A stretch of 5,068 nt of DNA from an uncultured Burkholderiales bacterium (GTDB lineage Bacteria > Pseudomonadota > Gammaproteobacteria > Burkholderiales > Burkholderiaceae_C): assembly GCA_903926695.1 (NCBI GenBank), contig CAIYKK010000372.1, positions 1-5,068 on the forward strand. The letters run 5' to 3'. Made by a program: the position numbers and the translations under genes. Numbering within the stretch: position 1 is the first letter of the stretch; every line of letters begins with the position of its first letter. A model generated the notes under the pieces. The model was not told the origin of the DNA. It saw nothing but the letters and a program-made list of their open reading frames with translations, and searched no databases. Below, one piece after another: positions 1-5,068 of the stretch.

Positions 1-106
1 AGCCCATTGTCACCAGAGAACGGGATCAGCGCACTCTCAGCCGCGCAAAAGCATGCTTAGATTTTGTATCCACTTGATAGACAGCAAACCTTCAGCAGGG
101 CGCCGC
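1..106. other. unassigned stretch downstream of argB
   Basis: No gene can be supported here. The part around 47-85 is AT-rich compared with the coding DNA beside it, as expected of an intergenic region. It contains a perfect 10-base palindrome, AAGCATGCTT (49-58), with no room for a loop, so it is not a terminator hairpin, and no stem followed by a T-run is seen after the argB stop on the minus strand. Two plus-strand frames stay open from the left edge and close at 58-60 (TAG) and 75-77 (TGA). Either could be the tail of a convergent gene, but 19-24 codons are too few to judge. A minus-strand ATG at 5-7 could also begin a further gene to the left. Confidence 0.4.
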
Positions 107-1015
107 TCAATGGGAGCGGATCATTGTGCCGAAAGCCTGCGCGGTCAGGATTTCCAGCAGCAGCACATGCGGCACGCGCCCGTCGATGATGTGGACGGCG
201 TTGACGCCGCATTTGGCCGCGTCAATCGCGCCCGCAATCTTGGGCAGCATGCCGCCAGAGATGGTGCCGTCAGCCACCAGCTCGTCGATGCGCTGCGAGG
301 TCAAATCGGTCAGCAACTCGCCCGCCTTATCGAGCACGCCTTTGATGTTGGTCAGTAGCAGCAGCTTTTCGGCCTTGAGTACCTCGGCGAGCTTGCTGGC
401 CACTAGATCGGCGTTGATGTTGTAGCTCTCGTTATGCGCGCCAAAACCAATCGGGCTGATCACCGGAATGAACTGGTCGTCCTGCAGCGCCTTGACGACG
501 CTGGCGTCGATGGACTCGATTTCGCCGACCTGGCCGATGTCGTGCTCTTTGGTCGGGTCGTCGCGGTCGAGCAGCTTCATTTTGCGGGCGCGGATCATGC
601 CGCCGTCGCGCCCGGTCAGGCCGACGGCCTTGCCGCCCGCGTGGTTGATCAGGCCGACGATGTCCTGCTGCACCTCGCCCGCGAGCACCCATTCGACCAC
701 GCTCATGGTTTCGGCGTCGGTCACGCGCATGCCTTGAATGAAGGTGCCTTTTTTGCCGATTTTGTTCAGCGCTTCGTCAATTTGCGGGCCGCCGCCATGC
801 ACGACGATGGGGTTGATGCCCACGAGCTTGAGCAGCACCACGTCTTCGGCAAAAGCGGCCTGCAGCGCCGGGTCGGTCATGGCGTTGCCGCCGTATTTGA
901 TGACCATCGTTTTGCCGTGGAACTGGCGGATGTAGGGCAGCGCCTGGGCCAGAATGTCGGCCTTGTCACGCGGGCCAACGGTGGACTGGCCGGAATCGGA
1001 AGCGGTGTGAGTCAT
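107..1015 (-). CDS. argB: Acetylglutamate kinase (arginine biosynthesis)
   Basis: This 302-residue cytoplasmic enzyme phosphorylates N-acetyl-L-glutamate with ATP, the second step of arginine synthesis. It belongs to the amino-acid kinase family. Visible motifs are the nucleotide-site lysine in VIKYGGNAM (Lys40), the glycine loop VVHGGGPQ (71-78), the acetylglutamate-binding arginine in MRVTD (Arg97), YNINAD (198-203) with the conserved Asp203, and MLPKI (256-260) with Lys259. Before the kinase core there is an extra N-terminal segment with a helix (about 17-34, ending in [11 protein letters not shown]). In the family this marks the hexameric, arginine-inhibited type and is absent from the 258-residue E. 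coli enzyme, so feedback inhibition by arginine is inferred. The ATG at 1015 is the only reasonable start: an in-frame TGA lies at 1028-1030 and no other start codon precedes the core. No Shine-Dalgarno site is seen. It follows a polysaccharide operon on the same strand after 72 bases. Full length, with no damage. Confidence 0.98.
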   Translation of the reverse strand: MTHTASDSGQSTVGPRDKADILAQALPYIRQFHGKTMVIKYGGNAMTDPALQAAFAEDVVLLKLVGINPIVVHGGGPQIDEALNKIGKKGTFIQGMRVTDAETMSVVEWVLAGEVQQDIVGLINHAGGKAVGLTGRDGGMIRARKMKLLDRDDPTKEHDIGQVGEIESIDASVVKALQDDQFIPVISPIGFGAHNESYNINADLVASKLAEVLKAEKLLLLTNIKGVLDKAGELLTDLTSQRIDELVADGTISGGMLPKIAGAIDAAKCGVNAVHIIDGRVPHVLLLEILTAQAFGTMIRSH

Positions 1016-1087
1016 GGGTGTCGCATCTCAGGAGGAAGGAAGCTGCAAATTGTGCCGCATTGGCGCGGCGGTTTACGCGCTGCGAGC
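1016..1087 (-). other. argB leader / gap after the dehydratase gene
   Basis: This 72-base gap separates the dehydratase stop from the argB start. Read on the minus strand it holds a short GC hairpin, then a CAATTTGC stretch, then a pyrimidine tract (TTCCTTCCTCCT) that ends 14 bases before the argB ATG. The tract contains CCTCCT, the anti-Shine-Dalgarno core itself, and no purine-rich ribosome site follows it. A four-codon frame (ATG CGA CAC CCA TGA, 1026 to 1012) ends overlapping the argB ATG. No convincing -35/-10 pair is visible: CACAAT resembles a -10 box but has no partner at a proper distance. argB may therefore be read through from the upstream operon or have its own unrecognised promoter. 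Confidence 0.4.
1054..1069 (-). repeat. short inverted repeat (GCCGC, 6-base loop, GCGGC)
   Basis: A perfect five-base-pair GC stem with a six-base loop lies 19 bases after the dehydratase stop codon, between that gene and argB. It could act as a weak terminator or attenuator, but on the minus strand it is followed by ACAATTTGC and not by a run of T, and a stem this short arises often by chance in GC-rich DNA. The inverted repeat itself is seen; any function is speculative. Confidence 0.3.
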
Positions 1088-3034
1088 CTAGGCAGGGAGC
1101 GCACCAGCGGACTGCGGGCCATAGCCATGCACCAGCCGGGTCAGGATGGCTTTCATCACCGCGTCGTCGTTGGCTATGGCGGCCTGGCGCATCTGGACCA
1201 AGACGGGCACCAGTTCGGGCCAGGGCACAAAATCCTCGCGGGCCTTCATGATGCGCTCGTGCGCCGTGCCTTCCGGGTTGTCGCCGATGAGCAGCTCTTC
1301 GTAGAGCTTTTCGCCGGGGCGCAGGCCGGTGATTTTGATCTCGATGTCGCCGCCTGGATTGGCGTCGTCACGCAGGGAGAGGCCCGAGAGCTGGGCCATG
1401 CGCCGGGCCAGATCGACGATTTTGACCGGGCTGCCCATATCCAGCACAAACACATCGCCGCCGTGAGCCATCGCGCCCGCCTGCAGCACGAGCTGCGCCG
1501 CCTCGGGAATCGTCATGAAATAGCGGGTGACCTCGGCGTGGGTGACGGTGAGCGGCCCGCCATCGAGCAGTTGCTTGCGAAACAGCGGCACCACGCTGCC
1601 GCTGCTGCCCAGCACGTTGCCAAAACGCACCATCGCAAACACGGTTTGATTAGGCACTTCGTCGCTCTGCGTGCCGTCGGGCAGCGCAAAACGCACAGCC
1701 GTGCTGGCCGCCAGCGCTTGTAGCACCAGCTCGGCCATGCGTTTGGTCGCGCCCATGACGTTGGTGGGGCGCACGGCTTTGTCGGTGGACACCAGCACAA
1801 AATGCGCGGTGCCGCTTTCCATCGCGGCCCGTGCCATGTTCAGGGTGCCGAAGATGTTGTTCAGCACGCCTTCAGCCGGGTTGCTTTCGACCAGCGGCAC
1901 ATGTTTATAAGCGGCGGCGTGATAGACGGTGGCGGGCCGGTAGAGCTGGCAAATTTCACGCAGCCGCTCAAAATTGCCGACGCTGCCGAGCAGGGGAACA
2001 ATGCCCACCGCCAGCGTGTGCTCATGGCACAGGCTTTCGAGTTCGCGGTGAATGGTGTAGAGGCCAAACTCGTTGTGATCGACCAGCACCAGCTGGCGCG
2101 GCTTTTCGCGCAGGATCTGGCGGCACAGCTCGCTGCCAATGCTGCCGCCCGCGCCGGTGACCAGCACGGCCTTGCCCGCCAAATTGCGCGCCAGCAAGCG
2201 CGCATCGGGCGGCACGGGGGCGCGCCCGAGCAAGTCTTCCACGTCCAGCTCCTGAAAATCCTGCAACGCCACACGCCCCGAAGCCAAATCGCCCATGCCC
2301 GGCAGGGTGCGCACATGCACCGGCAGGTCGCGCAGGCGATTGATGATTTCATTGCGGCGGATGCGCTCCAGCGACGGCATGGCCAGCAGGATGTCGGTCA
2401 CGCCCATGCGGACCACGGCATCGGCGACTTCTTCGGGCGCCATGATTTCCACGCCGTTGATGCTGGTGCCCGCTTTGCTCCTGTCGTCATCGACAAAGCC
2501 GAGCAGCACAAACTGGCGCGCCACGCCCAGCGCCGAAGCCGTCTGCACGCCCGCCTCGCCCGCGCCGTAGATCAGCAGACGCCCGGCGGCATGGCTGGCC
2601 TTGCGCGACCAGCCCGCCAGCCAGAAGCGCGCTACGGCGCGGCTGCCGCCCACCAGCAGCAAAAACAGCAGCGGCTGGATCAAGCCCAGCGTGCGCGGCA
2701 CCCCTTCCCAGCGAAACAGCAGCAGCGCCGAAAAAAACAGCACCGCATACACGCCCACCGCCTTGGCCGTGGTGGCCAGCGCGGCCATGCCGGTGTAGCG
2801 AAAAATCGCCCGGTACAAGCCGAAGCGCACAAACAAAGGAATCGCCAGCGCAGGCGCCAGCAGATAGACGTTCCATTGCTGCGCCAGCGGCAGGCCAGTC
2901 TGGTCAACGCGCAGGTAAAAAGCGGCCCAGACCGACGCCAGAATCAGCGCCAGATCAAGCGCCAGCACCACCAGCCGCTTGACAGGACGGGACAGCGCCA
3001 GCAAGGGCGCCGAAACGGAATGATTAAACAGCAT
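1088..3034 (-). CDS. Membrane-anchored nucleotide-sugar 4,6-dehydratase (WbpM/CapD/FlaA1 family)
   Basis: This 648-residue protein has the full architecture of the large WbpM-type dehydratases. About four membrane helices lie at roughly 20-41, 56-74, 86-107 and 116-134. A first Rossmann-like domain (about 150-275) carries YGAGEAG (156-162). The catalytic short-chain dehydrogenase domain begins at KAVLVTGAGGSIGSE, with the NAD(P)-binding glycines at 294-300. The active site reads VSTDK (415-419) and NVMGATK (425-431), so Met427 and Lys431 stand where most SDR enzymes have Tyr and Lys; this is the Ser-Met-Lys variant known from WbpM. Asp418-Lys419 match the Asp-Lys pair of FlaA1. Family members usually turn UDP-GlcNAc into UDP-4-keto-6-deoxy-GlcNAc at the inner membrane for O-antigen or capsule sugars. 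The start lies 7 bases after the sugar-transferase stop, with no clear Shine-Dalgarno site, which suggests translational coupling. The domain assignment is secure; the substrate is inferred. Confidence 0.93.
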   Translation of the reverse strand: MLFNHSVSAPLLALSRPVKRLVVLALDLALILASVWAAFYLRVDQTGLPLAQQWNVYLLAPALAIPLFVRFGLYRAIFRYTGMAALATTAKAVGVYAVLFFSALLLFRWEGVPRTLGLIQPLLFLLLVGGSRAVARFWLAGWSRKASHAAGRLLIYGAGEAGVQTASALGVARQFVLLGFVDDDRSKAGTSINGVEIMAPEEVADAVVRMGVTDILLAMPSLERIRRNEIINRLRDLPVHVRTLPGMGDLASGRVALQDFQELDVEDLLGRAPVPPDARLLARNLAGKAVLVTGAGGSIGSELCRQILREKPRQLVLVDHNEFGLYTIHRELESLCHEHTLAVGIVPLLGSVGNFERLREICQLYRPATVYHAAAYKHVPLVESNPAEGVLNNIFGTLNMARAAMESGTAHFVLVSTDKAVRPTNVMGATKRMAELVLQALAASTAVRFALPDGTQSDEVPNQTVFAMVRFGNVLGSSGSVVPLFRKQLLDGGPLTVTHAEVTRYFMTIPEAAQLVLQAGAMAHGGDVFVLDMGSPVKIVDLARRMAQLSGLSLRDDANPGGDIEIKITGLRPGEKLYEELLIGDNPEGTAHERIMKAREDFVPWPELVPVLVQMRQAAIANDDAVMKAILTRLVHGYGPQSAGALPA

Positions 3035-3041
3035 CTTGGGT

Positions 3042-3602
3042 TTAATGCGCCACGCCGTCGCGGCGCAGCACTTTCACAAACGTCAGCCACAGGATGCGGA
3101 TGTCAAAGCCCAGCGAACGGCGCTGCAAATACACCGCATCGAGTTTGACTTTTTCGGGGATGGGCAGCTCGTCGCGCCCGTTGATCTGCGCCCAGCCTGT
3201 CAGTCCGGGCACCAGTTCATGCACGCCGGATTGTGTGCGCAGCGCAATCAAATCATCCTGGTTAAACAGCGCGGGCCGGGGGCCGACAAAACTCATATCG
3301 CCGACCAAAATGCTCCACAACTGGGGCAGCTCGTCGAGGCTGCTTTTGCGCAGAAAGCTGCCGATAGGCGTCAAATGCGCCTGCGGATTGGCCAGCAGAT
3401 GCGTGGCCACGGCGGGCGTGCCGACGCGCATGCTGCGGAACTTGGGCATTTTAAAAATCGTATTGCGCCGCCCCACACGCTCAGACCAATACAGCGCCGG
3501 GCCGGGCGAAGTCAGGCGCACGGCCAGCGCCACCAGCAGCACGGGCAGCGCCAAAATCAGCGCCGCCGTAACGGCCAGTAAAAAATCAAATAGTCGCTTC
3601 AC
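3042..3602 (-). CDS. Small sugar-1-phosphate transferase (PglC-like; initiates glycan assembly on undecaprenyl phosphate)
   Basis: This 186-residue protein belongs to the bacterial sugar transferase family (monotopic phosphoglycosyl transferases). These enzymes move a sugar-1-phosphate from a UDP-sugar to undecaprenyl phosphate, the first committed step of O-antigen or capsule assembly at the inner membrane. It opens with KRLFD and a hydrophobic segment (about 6-30) broken by Pro20, as expected of the re-entrant membrane helix of PglC. Next come FKMPKFRSM (50-58), SLDELPQLWS (88-97) with the catalytic Asp90-Glu91 pair, GDMSFVGPRPAL (101-112), PGLTGWAQINGRD (132-144) and KLDAVYL (153-159). It is the minimal form, without the four extra helices and Rossmann domain of WbaP or WcaJ. 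The start is GTG (3600-3602): it sits 2 bases after the epimerase stop behind a good ribosome site, and no in-frame ATG precedes the conserved region. The transferred sugar cannot be read from the sequence; a 6-deoxy-HexNAc made by the neighbours is the best guess. Confidence 0.93.
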   Translation of the reverse strand: MKRLFDFLLAVTAALILALPVLLVALAVRLTSPGPALYWSERVGRRNTIFKMPKFRSMRVGTPAVATHLLANPQAHLTPIGSFLRKSSLDELPQLWSILVGDMSFVGPRPALFNQDDLIALRTQSGVHELVPGLTGWAQINGRDELPIPEKVKLDAVYLQRRSLGFDIRILWLTFVKVLRRDGVAH

Positions 3603-3604
3603 GT

Positions 3605-4552
3605 TTATTTACCTTGCGCTGCTTTTTTCAAGCCTTCATCCAGCGTGAGCGGCGGACGCCACCCTAATAACTGACGGGTTTTTTCAATATCGACCTGCAA
3701 AGAGCCGCACAGCCGCTGGGCCATATCGCGCCTGCCGACCAGCGCAGCGCCCAATTCGAGCAGTCCCGCCGGAACCGGCAGCAAGCGCGCCGGGCAGCCC
3801 AGCGCCTGGCCCATGCGGCGCAGCAACTGCGTGGTGGAAACATCTTCGCCGTCGGACACCAGAAAAGTCTGATTGGCCGCCGCCGGATGGCTGATGCAGG
3901 TCACGATCAAATCGACCAGATTATCCAGCGCCACCAGACTGCGCTGATTGTCAATTGCGCCCAGCGGCAAAGGCACGCCGCGCCGCAGCCAGCGCATCAT
4001 GGCCGCAAAATTGGCCTTCACGCCCGGCCCATAGACCAGCGGCGGGCGGATGATCACCACTTCCATGCCGGTTTTTGCCGCCAATTCGCGCAAGCCCTGT
4101 TCCGCCTCCATTTTGGAAATGCCGTAGGCATCCAGCGGCGCAGGCGCATCGTCGGCCTTGAACGGATGGCCGGACAGGGTCATTTCGCCATTAACTTTGA
4201 CGGAACTGGCAAATACAAACCGACGCACCCCGGCGGCAGCGGCCTGCCGGGCCAGATTTAAAGTGCCCTGCGTATTAATACGGCGAAACTCTGCCAGCGG
4301 GTTTTCAGCCGTATCGGCCATGACATGCACGCGGGCAGCCAAGTGAACAACGGCCTCAACGCCTGCCAGCGCCGCCTGCCAATCGGTACGCTCATCGACA
4401 GCGCTCACGACGCAGTTTTCAACACCGCCCGGCAACTCACAAGGAAAGCGGGTAATACCGCGCATTGCCACACCACGGGCCGCAGCCTGCGCACACAAAG
4501 CCCGCCCGACAAAACCATTAGCGCCCGTTACCAGCACACGCGATAAATTCAT
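3605..4552 (-). CDS. NAD-dependent epimerase/reductase of the extended SDR family (WbpV-like)
   Basis: This 315-residue soluble enzyme shows the extended SDR pattern: VLVTGANGFVGRAL (7-19) with the GxxGxxG coenzyme site (Gly10, Gly13, Gly16), HLAARVH (70-76), FASSVKVNG (114-122) with the catalytic serine, YGISK (143-147) with the Tyr143/Lys147 pair, and RPPLVYGPGVKANF (169-182), typical of nucleotide-sugar epimerases and 4-reductases. Enzymes of this branch that sit beside a WbpM-type dehydratase (WbpV in Pseudomonas, WreQ in Rhizobium) act on the C4 position of the 4-keto sugar, so a role in making a UDP-6-deoxy-HexNAc is inferred; a plain UDP-GlcNAc 4-epimerase is the alternative. I place the start at the ATG at 4552, because the SDR fold begins five residues later. 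That ATG overlaps the glycosyltransferase stop as ATGA, and a GGGAAG site lies 8 bases upstream. A longer in-frame start at 4684 would add 44 residues with no family counterpart and overlap the upstream gene by over 130 bases. Confidence 0.9.
   Translation of the reverse strand: MNLSRVLVTGANGFVGRALCAQAAARGVAMRGITRFPCELPGGVENCVVSAVDERTDWQAALAGVEAVVHLAARVHVMADTAENPLAEFRRINTQGTLNLARQAAAAGVRRFVFASSVKVNGEMTLSGHPFKADDAPAPLDAYGISKMEAEQGLRELAAKTGMEVVIIRPPLVYGPGVKANFAAMMRWLRRGVPLPLGAIDNQRSLVALDNLVDLIVTCISHPAAANQTFLVSDGEDVSTTQLLRRMGQALGCPARLLPVPAGLLELGAALVGRRDMAQRLCGSLQVDIEKTRQLLGWRPPLTLDEGLKKAAQGK
3611..3615 (-). promoter_or_regulatory. ribosome binding site that supports the GTG start of the sugar transferase
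   Basis: On the minus strand AAGGT lies 8 bases before GTG and inside the last codons of the epimerase gene. It supports the GTG start, which is otherwise preceded within 3 bases by the epimerase TAA. The placement implies that the ribosome finishing the epimerase passes directly over this site. Confidence 0.55.
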
Positions 4553-5068
4553 GACCGGCGCTTCCCGACAATTGCCAGCACCAGACACGACAACGCAAAC
4601 AGCCATTTGTCGCGCAAACGCCTGCGGCATTGCCCGGCATGACAAGCCAGCCAGAGCATGCCAATCCGGCTGCCATCCGACCACCGCTTGACAAAGGGAT
4701 CATTTCCCAAACCAACCAGATCGGCAATCAGCGCCGACTGGCTCAAACCCCATCCGCTGCAAATTTTGCGCGCGCGGTGCATTAAAGCCCGCCACCCCTT
4801 ATTCACGCCAACCTGATTTTTTTCATGCTGCCGGTACAGCATGCCAGGATAATCATCAATCACCCAGCGATAACCATTGGCGCGCGCAAATGCGTAGGCA
4901 AACCAGTCATGCAAACCAACCTTCTGGACATCGGCCCAGCGGTTTTTTAGCAGCGCCTGAATCGCACAAGCCAGCTCTTTGCGCATGACATAGGTGCAGC
5001 CCGGCCCGGCGGCTTCAAATAGAAAATCCCACTGGACTTGATCTTGTGATTTTTTAATCAGCGCTTTG
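4549..5068 (-). CDS. Glycosyltransferase family 2 (rhamnosyltransferase-like), C-terminal part
   Basis: Only the last 172 residues are in the window; the frame stays open to the right edge, where the N-terminal nucleotide-binding half and the DxD motif must lie. The visible part reads as the acceptor side of a GT-A fold: FEAAGPGCTYVM just inside the edge, then LHDW (bases 4903-4914) with the His-Asp of the usual catalytic-base position, FARANGYRW, and YRQHEKNQVG, a signature of rhamnosyltransferase-like GT2 enzymes of O-antigen clusters. It would add a sugar from a nucleotide donor to the lipid-linked glycan on the cytoplasmic side of the inner membrane. The last 20 or so residues form a hydrophobic helix followed by KRRS, which may help it bind the membrane. 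Its TGA overlaps the epimerase ATG by four bases. GC is about 52% by hand count over 4741-5068, lower than the genes downstream. The donor and acceptor sugars cannot be told. The ATG at 4984-4986 is an internal methionine and not the start. Confidence 0.88.
   Translation of the reverse strand, partial: KALIKKSQDQVQWDFLFEAAGPGCTYVMRKELACAIQALLKNRWADVQKVGLHDWFAYAFARANGYRWVIDDYPGMLYRQHEKNQVGVNKGWRALMHRARKICSGWGLSQSALIADLVGLGNDPFVKRWSDGSRIGMLWLACHAGQCRRRLRDKWLFALSCLVLAIVGKRRS
4561..4566 (-). promoter_or_regulatory. ribosome binding site that supports the epimerase start at 4552
   Basis: On the minus strand GGGAAG lies 8 bases before ATG, within the final codons of the glycosyltransferase. Together with the ATGA overlap it favours this start over the longer one at 4684. 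Confidence 0.5.

Noticed and set aside
1..77. Tail of a convergent plus-strand gene (open frames ending at 58-60 or 75-77)
   Set aside because: Frames of 19-24 codons without a start in the window carry no motif and no decisive codon bias.
53..358. Plus-strand open frame of 101 codons beginning in the gap after argB
   Set aside because: Most of it lies antisense to argB, with no ribosome site and no recognisable domain.
1030..1035. Perfect AGGAGG on the plus strand, as if a ribosome site for a plus-strand gene
   Set aside because: The candidates after it are a 13-codon TTG frame and a GTG that enters the shadow frame antisense to the dehydratase; neither looks like a gene. It is recorded instead as the complement of the pyrimidine tract before argB.
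1054..1069. Rho-independent terminator between the dehydratase and argB
   Set aside because: The stem has only five base pairs and no T-run follows it on the minus strand; it is kept only as an inverted repeat.
434..1723. Long plus-strand open frame of 429 codons
   Set aside because: It runs antisense through argB, the gap and part of the dehydratase, both of which have clear family motifs. Its protein is rich in His, Ala, Arg and Asp, as expected of the reverse frame of a high-GC gene, and shows no motif.
1802..3148. Long plus-strand open frame of 448 codons
   Set aside because: It is antisense to the dehydratase and the end of the sugar transferase. Its composition is Gln/His/Arg/Ala-rich and low in complexity, a typical shadow frame.
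4553..4684. 44-residue N-terminal extension of the epimerase from an ATG at 4684
   Set aside because: The extension has no SDR character and lies in another frame over the glycosyltransferase C-terminus. The ATG at 4552 has a ribosome site and an ATGA overlap.
1..5068. Undescribed defence system, mobile element, CRISPR array or RNA gene
   Set aside because: Every long stretch is explained by intact members of known families. No transposase, direct-repeat array, terminal inverted repeats, tRNA fold or rRNA segment was seen.

Overview
The window looks like chromosomal DNA of a betaproteobacterium of the order Burkholderiales, most likely near the Comamonadaceae. This rests on the character of the ArgB protein and on generally high GC (individual 60-base lines in the genes at 107-3034 reach about 65-77% by hand count). 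No rRNA or other taxonomic marker is present, so the placement is inference. All real genes lie on the minus strand and are therefore transcribed from right to left.

Right to left, the layout is: (1) the C-terminal part of a family 2 glycosyltransferase, cut by the window edge (4549-5068); (2) an extended-SDR NAD-dependent epimerase/reductase of the WbpV type (3605-4552); (3) a small PglC-like sugar-1-phosphate transferase that would load the first sugar onto undecaprenyl phosphate (3042-3602, GTG start); (4) a large membrane-anchored nucleotide-sugar 4,6-dehydratase of the WbpM/CapD family (1088-3034); (5) argB, acetylglutamate kinase (107-1015). Genes 1-4 are joined by a 4-base stop/start overlap, a 2-base gap and a 7-base gap, and read as the downstream end of one surface-polysaccharide (O-antigen or capsule) operon. 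A 72-base gap separates them from the housekeeping gene argB. The last 106 bases (1-106) are not assigned to a gene.

A plausible reading of how the genes work together: the dehydratase converts UDP-GlcNAc to the 4-keto-6-deoxy sugar, the SDR enzyme reduces or epimerises it (UDP-QuiNAc or UDP-FucNAc type products are typical of this pairing), and the small transferase puts that sugar-1-phosphate on undecaprenyl phosphate at the inner membrane. The glycosyltransferase would then extend the chain. The families are clear from the sequence; the exact sugar is not.

I see no mobile element, CRISPR array, tRNA or rRNA, and no evidence of a new defence or regulatory system. The points most worth a second look are the compact three-gene sugar-making-plus-priming module, the fall in GC toward the glycosyltransferase end, and the argB leader, which lacks a Shine-Dalgarno site and carries a pyrimidine tract identical to the anti-Shine-Dalgarno core.
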